A stretch of 64,000 nucleotides of DNA from contig PLXW01000007.1 in NCBI GenBank assembly GCA_003151595.1, forward strand, positions 68,405 to 132,404, given 5' to 3'. The notes beneath the pieces are model-generated. The model had not been told where the DNA came from, ran no database searches, and worked only from the letters and a program-made list of their open reading frames with translations. Positions 54,942-63,142 of the stretch are shown in pieces. Positions within the stretch are counted from its first letter, which is position 1; each line of letters starts with the position of its first letter. The stretch is from Myxococcales bacterium (GTDB lineage: Bacteria; Myxococcota; Polyangia; Polyangiales; Polyangiaceae). A program made the position numbers and the translations under genes.

Positions 54942-56480
54942 GTGTCCGCGCCGTCGTCACACCTGCCTAGCCGCCTGCTCGGGCGGTACGCGATGTACGA
55001 GCAATTCGCGGCCGGCGGCATGGCGACGCTGCACTACGGACGCCTGCAAGGCCCGTCGGGCTTCTCGCGAACGGTGGCCATCAAGCGCCTCCACGCGCAC
55101 CTCTCGGAGGACCCCGAGTTCGTCGCCATGTTCCTCGACGAGGCTCGGCTCGCGGCGCGCATCCACCATCCGAACGTGATCCAGACGCTCGACGTCGAGT
55201 CGTCGGAGGGGGAGATCTTCGTCGTCCTCGACTACGTCCACGGCGATTCGCTCTCGCGGCTCCTGCGCGAGGCGCGACGTCGTGAAGAGGCGCCGTCACC
55301 TGCGCTCATCGGGACGATTCTCTTCGGCGCGCTCGAAGGGCTTCACGCCGCGCACGAGGCGCGTGACGCGAAGGGCGACCCGCTCGAGCTCGTGCATCGC
55401 GACGTCTCTCCACACAACGTCCTCGTCGGCACCGACGGCATCGCGCGCGTGCTCGACTTCGGAGTCGCCAAGGCGCGGGGGCGCGCGCAGACGACGCGCG
55501 TGGGGCAGCTCAAAGGGAAGCTGGCGTACATGGCGCCGGAGCAGCTGCGCGGAAAGGTCTCGCGGCGCACCGACATCTTCGCGGCGTCGGTCGTGCTGTG
55601 GGAAGCGCTGACCGGGACGCGACTCTTCCAGGGAGACGACGAGGGCGAGGTCGTCGACAAACTCCTCCTCCAGGAGATCCCGTCGCCGCGCGCGTACGCG
55701 CCGCTGGTGACGCCCGAGCTCGAAGCGATCGTCATGCGTGGCCTCGAACGCGATCCGGCGAAGCGCTTCGCGACAGCGCGCGAGATGGCGATCGCGCTGG
55801 AGAGCCTCGGCGCGCTGGCGACGCCGATCGAAGTGGGGGAGTTCGTGGAGCGCGTCGGAGGCGTGACGCTCGCGCAGCGCGCCGAGCGGGTCGCCTCGAT
55901 CGAGTCGGAGTGTCGCGAGGCACTGGCTTCGGACACCGAGAGCAACACGTCGATCGCGCTCACCGCGCCGCGCCCCCGGGCGATGAGCGTGACGGGGGCC
56001 ACGACTGCGACGGTGGCGGTCGCGGGCCTCGCGCGCGCGGACGACCTGACCACGATCGATCCGGTCGGCGAGTCGATGGGCTCGGCCATCGCGACGGTGT
56101 CCGAGGTGACGGCGCCCAGACGGAAGCGTCGCGTCGGTGTGCTGGGTGCTGCGGTCTCGTTCATCGCCGTCGCCGCCGCCGTGAGCGTCGGCTTCATGGT
56201 GCGCGCCGGAACGGATCGGGCGTCGGACCGGGCAACGGGCACGGCGTTGCCGACGTCGCTCCCCGAGGTCGCGTCGGCCGTGAGCTCGTCCTCGCCACCG
56301 GCGCCGCTCTCGGAGTCGGTTGCGCCCGCCGTTCCCGTCGAAACTCGCCCCGCCTCGGTCGACGCCGCTCCTCGCCGAAAGATCGCCGCGCCACCTTCGC
56401 GTTCGCACGCGGCGGCGTGCTCGCCTCCCTACACGATCGATGCGCGAGGTCTGCGCCACTACAAGCCCGAATGCCTCTGA
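54942..56480 (+). CDS. Transmembrane Ser/Thr kinase, myxobacterial HRDVSPHN type
   Basis: 512 residues from GTG 54942. Kinase domain (about 15-290): AAGGMATLHYG loop, K48 (VAIKRL), HRDVSPHNVL (HRD 152-154), LDFGVAKARG (DFG 172-174) and GKLAYMAPEQLRG. A linker of about 110 residues precedes one membrane helix (about 393-417), and a Pro/Ser/Ala-rich outer part ends in a short Cys-containing tail (ACSPPYTIDARGLRHYKPEC). It probably phosphorylates the FHA regulator upstream. Catalytically complete. Confidence 0.93.
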   Translation: MSAPSSHLPSRLLGRYAMYEQFAAGGMATLHYGRLQGPSGFSRTVAIKRLHAHLSEDPEFVAMFLDEARLAARIHHPNVIQTLDVESSEGEIFVVLDYVHGDSLSRLLREARRREEAPSPALIGTILFGALEGLHAAHEARDAKGDPLELVHRDVSPHNVLVGTDGIARVLDFGVAKARGRAQTTRVGQLKGKLAYMAPEQLRGKVSRRTDIFAASVVLWEALTGTRLFQGDDEGEVVDKLLLQEIPSPRAYAPLVTPELEAIVMRGLERDPAKRFATAREMAIALESLGALATPIEVGEFVERVGGVTLAQRAERVASIESECREALASDTESNTSIALTAPRPRAMSVTGATTATVAVAGLARADDLTTIDPVGESMGSAIATVSEVTAPRRKRRVGVLGAAVSFIAVAAAVSVGFMVRAGTDRASDRATGTALPTSLPEVASAVSSSSPPAPLSESVAPAVPVETRPASVDAAPRRKIAAPPSRSHAAACSPPYTIDARGLRHYKPECL

Positions 56481-57349
56481 GACGTGGCCCTGCGCTCGTG
56501 AAGTCCTCGGCCGTGCGCGCGCTCGTTGCGTTCGCGATGGCTTCCCTCGCTGGCTCGAGCGCGCGCGCCGACGAGAAAGAGATCTGCGTCCGCGCCGTCG
56601 ACCACGCCCAGCTCTCGCGACTCGACGGCAAGCTCCGCGACGCGCGCGCCGGCTTCATGACCTGCGCGCGACCGGTGTGCCCGGACGCGATCCGCGAGGA
56701 CTGCATTCGATGGGTCGCGGAAGTCGACGCCAGCTTACCGTCGGTCGTGATCGACGCCGTGTGGGCCGACGGTCACGACGTCACCGGAATGAAGGTGCTG
56801 CTCGACGGCCAACCGCTCGCGGGCGCCGAGGGGGGACGCGCCTTCCCGCTCGATCCCGGAGCGCACACGTTTCGCTTCGAGGTGCCGGGTGCCGCGCTCG
56901 TCGAGACGAGGAACGTCGTTCGCGAAGGGGAGAAGAATCGGATCCTCCGCGTCATCTTCACGCCGAGCGCTCAACCTCCGCCGCCCGCGCCGGCCGCCTC
57001 GGCGTCGGAACCGGCGGCGGCGCTCGTCGCTGCGCCGCCGGGTCTGTGGCGCGATCTCAAGTCCGAGAACGAGCGCGCCCAGCGGTCGGCGCGAGGCCCC
57101 ATCCCCACCTCGGCGTTCCTCTTCGGAGGGGGCGCGCTCGTCGGCTTCGGTGGCTTCGCGTACTTCGGACTCTCGGGTACGAACCGCCTCGACTCGCTCC
57201 GCTCGACCTGCGGCCACACTTGCAACCCGTCCGACGTCACCTCGGCGCGCAATCAGATCCTCGTCGGCGACATCCTGGCGTTCGTCGCGCTCGCAGCGAC
57301 GGGAGTGGCGACGTGGCTCGTGGTGACGCGCCCCGATGCGCCGCCGTGA
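56471..57349 (+). CDS. PEGA-like exported membrane protein
   Basis: 292 residues from ATG 56471, overlapping the kinase end by 10 bases; GTG 56498 is an alternative. Signal peptide ends near SSARADE. A Cys-containing helical pair (VDHAQLSRLDGKLRDARAGF, MTCARPVCPDAIREDC) precedes a PEGA-like beta domain (VLLDGQPLAGAEGG, FPLDPGAHTFRFEVPG), a Pro/Ala linker and two membrane helices near the C-terminus. The layout and the C-terminal CG...C..V...I pattern match the protein at 63142-64000, so they are paralogues. Likely part of the same envelope signalling set as the kinase. Confidence 0.78.
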   Translation: MPLRRGPALVKSSAVRALVAFAMASLAGSSARADEKEICVRAVDHAQLSRLDGKLRDARAGFMTCARPVCPDAIREDCIRWVAEVDASLPSVVIDAVWADGHDVTGMKVLLDGQPLAGAEGGRAFPLDPGAHTFRFEVPGAALVETRNVVREGEKNRILRVIFTPSAQPPPPAPAASASEPAAALVAAPPGLWRDLKSENERAQRSARGPIPTSAFLFGGGALVGFGGFAYFGLSGTNRLDSLRSTCGHTCNPSDVTSARNQILVGDILAFVALAATGVATWLVVTRPDAPP

Positions 57350-57393
57350 TCGTCACGGCGAGCGGCGGAGGTACAGCCAGTGCTCCTCAACGC

Positions 57394-57666
57394 CTTGGCA
57401 GTGCGTCGCGATGCCTTGGCAGTCCACCGCGATGCACCCGCAGTAAACCGCCGTGCACTCGCAGTCCGCCGTGACGTACAGCGAGTAAACTGCGGTTCAC
57501 ACAGGGTCCGCCGCCACGCACTGGCAGTAAACCGCAGTGCACCCGGAGTCCGTCGCCACGCACCGGTAGTAAACCGCGGTGCACACGGAGTCCGCCGCCA
57601 CGCACTGGCAGTAAACCGCGGTGCACATGGAGTCCGCCGCGATGCACAGGCAGTCCACCGCGATGC
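57394..57666. repeat. 13-unit tandem array of a 21-bp repeat in a gene-free interval
   Basis: Thirteen contiguous imperfect 21-base units, without spacers, such as ACTGGCAGTAAACCGCAGTG and ACACGGAGTCCGCCGCCACG (each one base short here). Two sub-types, one with AGTAAACCGC and one with AGTCCGCCGC, mostly alternate, giving a 42-base higher-order period. Because 21 is a multiple of three, several reading frames on both strands stay open and would encode seven-residue repeats. None has a ribosome site or signal peptide, so I call it non-coding. It fills much of the 57350-57844 gap between two convergent genes; bases 57667-57844 show nothing else, ending in a CT-rich run (57820-57845). Confidence 0.9.
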
Positions 57667-57844
57667 ACAGGCCACGGGCGCACGCATTCCTCGAGTCCCC
57701 GGTCTCGGTCTCTCAGACAAGCCCGGAGAGGGTCTCCGAGCGCAGGGAGAGCGGTACGCCCTCGCTTTGGAGCAGTGTCCGCTCTCCCGAGCACGGAGAC
57801 CCCCGTCGGGCGAGCGCCCCGGAGTCTCCTCTCTCTCTCTCTCG

Positions 57845-58327
57845 CTACTTCACGTCGACGTCGACATCCCCCGACGCAGGCACGTCGAACTCGGCGTCGT
57901 CGGGCTTCGGCGTCACCGCGGTGCAGCCGCCGTCGGGCGAGCCGGCCGAGCAGACCGCGACGAGGAAGTGTGCGCGGTAGTGACCCGGCGTGAGCGGCGT
58001 CGCCGTGACGAGCGCGCCGTTCGACGTGTCGTCCCCCGGAGGGTCGAGCGTGACCGCCGCCGCGCCTCCGTCGGCGTCGATACGCTGGATCGAGACGCCC
58101 GGCGCGAAGCGACGCGGACGCCCCTTCGCGCTGGCCACGAGATGAAAGCGCGCCGTCTGCCGCACGGCCGCAGGCGCCGCGTCGACGTCGCTGGCAGCAA
58201 CCGCGCTCGCGACGGGCGCGATCGCTTCCGTCTTCGTCGCCGTCGCATCCCCTTGCGTGCTCTTGCACGCGGCGAACGCGACGAACGCGAGCGCCGCGAT
58301 CCCCCCCACGCTGAGTGCGGCGCGCAT
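57845..58327 (-). CDS. Putative lipoprotein downstream of the thiolase
   Basis: 160 residues from ATG 58327, sharing one base with the thiolase stop (TGATG). Lipobox FAACKS; then an Ala/Asp-rich linker and a compact beta domain (ARFHLVASAKGRPRRF, ALVTATPLTPGHYRAHFLVAV, DAEFDVPASGDVDVDVK). No family was recognised. It is probably co-transcribed with the beta-oxidation genes, although a surface lipoprotein has no clear link to that pathway. Confidence 0.72.
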   Translation of the reverse strand: MRAALSVGGIAALAFVAFAACKSTQGDATATKTEAIAPVASAVAASDVDAAPAAVRQTARFHLVASAKGRPRRFAPGVSIQRIDADGGAAAVTLDPPGDDTSNGALVTATPLTPGHYRAHFLVAVCSAGSPDGGCTAVTPKPDDAEFDVPASGDVDVDVK

Positions 58328-59493
58328 CAGGCGATCGACTCGAACAGCCCGGCCGCGCCCATCCCGCCGCCGATGCACATCGTCACGATCGCGTACTTCC
58401 CCTTGCGACGGCGCAGCTCGTAGAGCGCGGTCGCCACCAGCTTCGCGCCGGTGCACCCGAGCGGATGCCCGAGCGCGATCGCGCCGCCGTTCACGTTGAG
58501 CTTCTCGTCGGGAATCCCGAGCTCCTTCGTCACGTACAGAGCCTGGCTCGCGAACGCCTCGTTCACCTCGAACAGATCGATGTCCTTCACGGTGAGCTTG
58601 GTCTGCGCGAGCAGCTTCTTCACCGCGGGCAACGGCCCGATCCCCATGATCGCGGGATCGACCCCGATCGTCGTGAACGCGCGGAAGTACCCGAGCGGCT
58701 TGATGCCGTACGAGTCGGCCTTCGCCTTCGTCATCACCAGCGCCGCCGCCGCGCCGTCCGACAGCGGCGACGAGCTCCCCGCCGTCACGCTCCCGGTCTG
58801 CGAGAACGCCGGCTTCAACGCCGTCAGCCCTTCGAGCGTCGTCTCCGGGCGAATCAGCTCGTCGTTCCGGAAGTCGAAGAACTTCTTCTCGTTGCCGACG
58901 TACCGAATCCCCTTCACCGTCACGATCTCGTCCTCGAACCTCTTCGCCTCCTGCGCCTTCGTGGCCTTCTGCTGGCTCCACAGCGCGAACTTGTCTTGCG
59001 CCTCGCGCGACACGTTGAACTTCTTGGCGACGTTCTCCGCCGTGATCCCCATCGGCGTGTACACCGAGGCGTACTTCTCCATCGCCTCGGGCGACGCGCT
59101 CAGCTTGTTGCCGGTCATCGGCACCATCGTCATCGACTCGACGCCGCCGGCGACGACGACCTCGTACGATCCGATCGCGATCGCCCCCGCCGCGAACGCG
59201 ATGGCCTGAAGCCCGCTCGAGCAGAACCGGTTGACCGTCACGCCGCCGCACTCTTCCGGCAATCCGCCGAGGAGCCCGGACACGCGCGCGACGTTGAGCC
59301 CTTGCTCCCCTTCCGGCATCGCGCACCCGAGGACGAGATCCTCGACGTCCGCCGGCTTCACCTGCGGCACGCGCGCCATCAGGCCACGAATCACTTCACC
59401 CGCGAGCTCGTCGGGGCGCTTGTTCGCCAGCGAGCCTTTGTGCGCACGACCAACCGCGGAACGAACCGCCTCTGCGATGACAATTTCTTTCAT
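58327..59493 (-). CDS. fadA: Acetyl-CoA acyltransferase (thiolase)
   Basis: 388 residues. Thiolase catalytic residues are present: nucleophile C91 (VNRFCSSGLQA), H343 (ALGHPLGCTGAK) and C373 (VTMCIGGGMGAA). Full length. It catalyses the last step of fatty acid beta-oxidation, releasing acetyl-CoA. It lies 51 bases downstream of the FadN-like gene, the usual partner arrangement, and a 6-bp GC hairpin (TCGCGC-TTC-GCGCGA, 59518-59532) sits between them. Confidence 0.95.
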   Translation of the reverse strand: MKEIVIAEAVRSAVGRAHKGSLANKRPDELAGEVIRGLMARVPQVKPADVEDLVLGCAMPEGEQGLNVARVSGLLGGLPEECGGVTVNRFCSSGLQAIAFAAGAIAIGSYEVVVAGGVESMTMVPMTGNKLSASPEAMEKYASVYTPMGITAENVAKKFNVSREAQDKFALWSQQKATKAQEAKRFEDEIVTVKGIRYVGNEKKFFDFRNDELIRPETTLEGLTALKPAFSQTGSVTAGSSSPLSDGAAAALVMTKAKADSYGIKPLGYFRAFTTIGVDPAIMGIGPLPAVKKLLAQTKLTVKDIDLFEVNEAFASQALYVTKELGIPDEKLNVNGGAIALGHPLGCTGAKLVATALYELRRRKGKYAIVTMCIGGGMGAAGLFESIA

Positions 59494-59517
59494 GGGGTCT
59501 TTCTTCTGTAGACCGAG

Positions 59518-59532
59518 TCGCGCTTCGCGCGA
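59518..59532 (-). other. Intercistronic GC hairpin between fadN-like and thiolase genes
   Basis: TCGCGC and GCGCGA pair perfectly around TTC, 13 bases past the FadN-like stop. No T-run follows on the minus strand, so it is not a classical terminator; it may stabilise the upstream mRNA. Chance is possible in GC-rich DNA. Confidence 0.25.
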
Positions 59533-59544
59533 GCTCGCCGTCCG

Positions 59545-61923
59545 TTAGTTACGCAGCGGCTTGTTGTTCATCAGCATGTACTGCATGCGTTCCTGGCTCT
59601 TCGGCTCGCCGCAGAGCGAAACGAACGCCTCCGCTTCGAGCGCGAGCATCTCGTCTTCCGTGACCTCGCGCGATCCGCCGCCGGGGCCGCCGCACAGAAC
59701 GTACGCGAGCTTGCGCGCGATCTTCGCGTCGTGCTCGCTGGCGAAGCCGCCCGCGACGAGCGTGTCGACCATCATGCTCAAGGTGGCGATGCCGCTGTCG
59801 CCCGGCAAGACGTACGCGCGCGGAACGGGCGGGTGGTATCCGCCTTCGGCCAGGCCGATGCAGCGGTTCTTCGCCTCCGTCACCTGTCGTGAGCGATCGA
59901 ACGACACGCCGTCGGCGTTCCGGAAGTACCCGAACGCCTTCGCCTCCTCGGCGCTCGTCGCGACCTTCACCATCGCGATGTTCTTGAACACCTGCGTCAC
60001 GTACTCGTACGTGTTCACGTTCGCCCCTTCGGGGATCGCTTCGAGCGCGCGCCACAGCATGTTCATCGTGCCGCCGCCGCCGGGGATGATCCCGACGCCG
60101 ACCTCGACGAGCCCGCTGTACGTCTCGGCCGCCGCTTGCACCTGATCGGACGCGAGACAGATCTCGAGCCCACCGCCGAGCGTCATGCCGTACGGCGCCG
60201 CGACGACCGGCACGCTCGCGTACTTCATGCGCTGCACGGTCTTGTGGAGACCGCTCACCATCGCGTGAAGCTGTCCCCACTCCTTGGCGCCCGCCGCCAT
60301 CACGACCAGGAACAGGTTCGCGCCGACGCAGAAGTGCTCCCCCTCGTTGGCGATGACGAGCCCGCGGAAGTCTTTCTCCGCGCGCTCCACCGATTGCCCG
60401 AGCATCCCGATGACGTCCGGGTCGAGGCTGTTGGCCTTCGACTTGAACGTGAGGCCGAGGATACCGTCGCCGAGATCCCACGCCTCCGCGCCGTCGTTCT
60501 TGAGCACCGGCGACGCGCCCTTGCGGAGCTGGCGTACCGTTCGGTTCCGCGGGTCGAGCGCGCGCTTCACGTACGCGCCCTTCACGAGATCGAACACCTC
60601 GTCGTCGCCCTTGTAGAAGCTCGTCGCGCCCGAGGCCTTCATCTTCTCGATCGAAGGCGGCAGCGCGACGCCGTCCTTCTTCATGCGATCGGTGGTCTCG
60701 ACGAAGCCGAGCGCGTCCCACGCTTCGAACGGCCCCATCTCCCAGCCGTAGCCCCACTTCATCGCGTCATCGACGGCGATCACGCTCGTCGTGATCTCCG
60801 GAATCCGCCGCGCCGAATACGCGAAGCTGCGCGACAGCACCTTCCACGCGAACGCGCCGGCCTTGCCCGGATCGGCCACGAGCTTGCGCAGGCGCTCCTT
60901 CGGGTCTTCGATCTTCGCGACCGCCTTGGTGACGTTCTTCACCTCGGGGTCGCCCCCCTTGGCGCGGTACTCGAGCGTCTTCGGATCGAGCGTGGCGGTC
61001 TCGCCGCTCGCCTTGTCGCGCTTGTAGAAGCCCCCCTTGGTCTTGTCGCCGAGGAGCTTCTTCTCGACCATCGTCCGGATGTATGCCGGCACCTCGAACA
61101 TCTTGCGGTCTTCGTCGGTGGTGAGCGCGGCGTAGCAGTTGTCGGCCACGTGCACGAACGTATCGAGACCGACCATGTCGGCCGTGCGGAAGCTGGCGCT
61201 CTTGGGGTGCGCCATCGGCGTGCCGGTGATGGCATCGACGTCTTCGGGCGCGAGGCCGTCCTCGAGCATCAGGTGAATCGTCGTCATCATGGCGTGCGCG
61301 CCGATGCGGTTGCCGACGAAGTTCGGCGTGTCGTTGCCGACGACGATCCCCTTGCCGAGGACGTCTTCACCGAAGCGACGAACGCGCTCGAAAACAGCCG
61401 GATCCGTCTTCGGTCCGCACACGAGCTCCAGGAGCTTCATGTAACGAACCGGGTTGAAGAAGTGCATCACGAGGAAGCGCTTCGCGAACGCATCCGGGCG
61501 CCCCTTCATCATGTCGTCGATGCGGAGGCCGCTCGTGTTCGACGCGATGACGCACGTGTCGCTGACGACCTTCTCCAGCTTGTCGAGCAGATCGCGCTTC
61601 ACGTCGAGGCGCTCGAGCACCGCTTCGATGACGAGATCGCAGTCCTTCAGCTTCTCGAGATCGTCCTCGACGTTCCCGACGGTCACGAGACGCGCATTCC
61701 TCTTGTGGAAGAACGCCGCCGGACGCGCCTTCAAGGCCTTGTCGAGACCGCCGGCGGAGAACTTGTTCCGCGCCTTCTTGTCGGTCTTCTCGGTGTCCTT
61801 CAAATCGGGCGGGACGATGTCGAGCAGCAACACCTCCATCCCCGCGTTCGCGAAGTGCGCGGCGATGCCGCTCCCCATGACGCCTGCGCCGATGACTGCT
61901 GCACGCCGGATCGGAAGATTCAT
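59545..61923 (-). CDS. fadN: 3-hydroxyacyl-CoA dehydrogenase/enoyl-CoA hydratase, FadN-like
   Basis: 792 residues. The N-terminal part is the hydroxyacyl-CoA dehydrogenase: Rossmann GAGVMGSGIAAHFANAG, VIEAVLERLDVKRDLL, ASNTSGLRIDDM, MHFFNPVRYMKLLELV, NRIGAHAMMT. The C-terminal part (about 480-700) is the hydratase: FRGLVIANEGEHFCVGANL, PYGMTLGGGLEICLASD, EVGVGIIPGGGGTMNM. Dehydrogenase first is the FadN order, opposite to E. coli FadB. It carries out the hydration and oxidation steps of beta-oxidation and pairs with the thiolase downstream. Confidence 0.94.
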   Translation of the reverse strand: MNLPIRRAAVIGAGVMGSGIAAHFANAGMEVLLLDIVPPDLKDTEKTDKKARNKFSAGGLDKALKARPAAFFHKRNARLVTVGNVEDDLEKLKDCDLVIEAVLERLDVKRDLLDKLEKVVSDTCVIASNTSGLRIDDMMKGRPDAFAKRFLVMHFFNPVRYMKLLELVCGPKTDPAVFERVRRFGEDVLGKGIVVGNDTPNFVGNRIGAHAMMTTIHLMLEDGLAPEDVDAITGTPMAHPKSASFRTADMVGLDTFVHVADNCYAALTTDEDRKMFEVPAYIRTMVEKKLLGDKTKGGFYKRDKASGETATLDPKTLEYRAKGGDPEVKNVTKAVAKIEDPKERLRKLVADPGKAGAFAWKVLSRSFAYSARRIPEITTSVIAVDDAMKWGYGWEMGPFEAWDALGFVETTDRMKKDGVALPPSIEKMKASGATSFYKGDDEVFDLVKGAYVKRALDPRNRTVRQLRKGASPVLKNDGAEAWDLGDGILGLTFKSKANSLDPDVIGMLGQSVERAEKDFRGLVIANEGEHFCVGANLFLVVMAAGAKEWGQLHAMVSGLHKTVQRMKYASVPVVAAPYGMTLGGGLEICLASDQVQAAAETYSGLVEVGVGIIPGGGGTMNMLWRALEAIPEGANVNTYEYVTQVFKNIAMVKVATSAEEAKAFGYFRNADGVSFDRSRQVTEAKNRCIGLAEGGYHPPVPRAYVLPGDSGIATLSMMVDTLVAGGFASEHDAKIARKLAYVLCGGPGGGSREVTEDEMLALEAEAFVSLCGEPKSQERMQYMLMNNKPLRN

Positions 61924-62005
61924 GCGACGAACCCTCGCCTGACTTCGGGGATCGAATCAAGAGAGGTCGTCGAATCGACGAGCCCATTCAGGGTCGGGAT
62001 CAGGG

Positions 62006-63142
62006 TCAAGGAGCGATGGGGATGAGGCATGAATCGTCGATAGGGTCGGTCCCCGCATCGCACAATGGCCCCCCGTCCGGGATGTCGGCCAGACCGCCCA
62101 GCTGAACACTCGTTGCGACGAATCGCACGCCGAGCGACGCCGCGTTGCAGACCGCCCCCGGCCCGGTCGGGCCACCGTCGACGACGCTGTCGGCGTTGCT
62201 GCAGATCCACGTCTTCAGCTGCTGGTAGATGACGCCGTTGTTCTCGCAGATCGCGATCCCGGGGAACTGCTTGGTCAACGGCGGGATGATGCCGAGCAGG
62301 TCGTCGTTGCGGCCGTGCGCGGCGATCGTGCCGGCGACCGTGAAGGCGTTCGTCCCGACGGGTTGGAGGTGCGCCGACACGAGCACGTCGGTCAGCTTGA
62401 ACGTCGTGTTGGCGAGGCTCAGCTCGCCGGGGAACACGTGCGCGACGAGCGTGAAGCCGTTCACGTACGCTCGCTCGTCCACGAAGCGCCCGACCACCGA
62501 ATCGCCACCGTCGCCGGGGCCGAGCGTGGCCGTGCTGGGGTCGGCGAAGTAGACGTCGGTGCCGTCCCACTTCGGTTTGGGGATCGCGGGCGCGAGGAGG
62601 ACCTCGACCTTCACCTGCGAGTCGTCGTCGAAGCCGTTGTAGCCGCTCACGCGAAGGAGCAAGAGCGGCGCGTAGTCCCCCTTCGCGACCTCTTCGTTCA
62701 GGAAGACGCTGTTGATCGGGTTCGAGTTGAACGCGACGACCTCGTTCGTGAGGAGCGCGCCGACCTGGTTGTCGACGCCGTTCTCGCCGACGCTCGCGCC
62801 GGCTTCGGTCCACGGCGCGGGCTGACACGGCGCGGGATCGCCCGGGCAGCGGCCGTCGAGGTTGAAGCCGATCGATTTGTACGCGGGGACGCCGCCGTCG
62901 GGCGTGTCGCCGAAGTCGAGCGTGTGAACGGCGGCGATGATGGTGAAGGCTCCGGAGTTGTCGATGGCCGCCGCGGGAGGGCCCACGGGCTCGATGAGCG
63001 TGCACTGTCCGCCATCGAGCCCGCCGTCGAGTGAAGCCAGCGTGCGACCGCCGAAATCCGCGCCGATGATCTTCTCGCAGCCGACCGCAGCGACGACGAC
63101 GATCGGCGCGCACGCGACGGAGACCGCGATCCATCGGCGCAT
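62006..63142 (-). CDS. Large secreted lipoprotein, unknown function
   Basis: 378 residues from ATG 63142, sharing one base with the stop of the upstream gene. Lipobox AAVGCEK followed by IIGADFGGRTL, the GADFGG motif also found at 3233-3727. The mature part is beta-rich (FTIIAAVHTLDFGDTPDG, SVFLNEEVAKGDYAPLLL, TFKLTDVLVSAHLQP, FTVAGTIAAHGRNDDL) with Cys mostly in the last third. No domain was recognised. It is coupled to the TPR/PEGA-like membrane protein gene. Confidence 0.75.
   Translation of the reverse strand: MRRWIAVSVACAPIVVVAAVGCEKIIGADFGGRTLASLDGGLDGGQCTLIEPVGPPAAAIDNSGAFTIIAAVHTLDFGDTPDGGVPAYKSIGFNLDGRCPGDPAPCQPAPWTEAGASVGENGVDNQVGALLTNEVVAFNSNPINSVFLNEEVAKGDYAPLLLLRVSGYNGFDDDSQVKVEVLLAPAIPKPKWDGTDVYFADPSTATLGPGDGGDSVVGRFVDERAYVNGFTLVAHVFPGELSLANTTFKLTDVLVSAHLQPVGTNAFTVAGTIAAHGRNDDLLGIIPPLTKQFPGIAICENNGVIYQQLKTWICSNADSVVDGGPTGPGAVCNAASLGVRFVATSVQLGGLADIPDGGPLCDAGTDPIDDSCLIPIAP

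Noticed and set aside
57253..57720. Heptad-repeat protein encoded by the 21-bp array, or a CRISPR array
   Set aside because: Open frames arise simply because the unit is a multiple of three; none has a ribosome site. There are no spacers between units, so it is not CRISPR.
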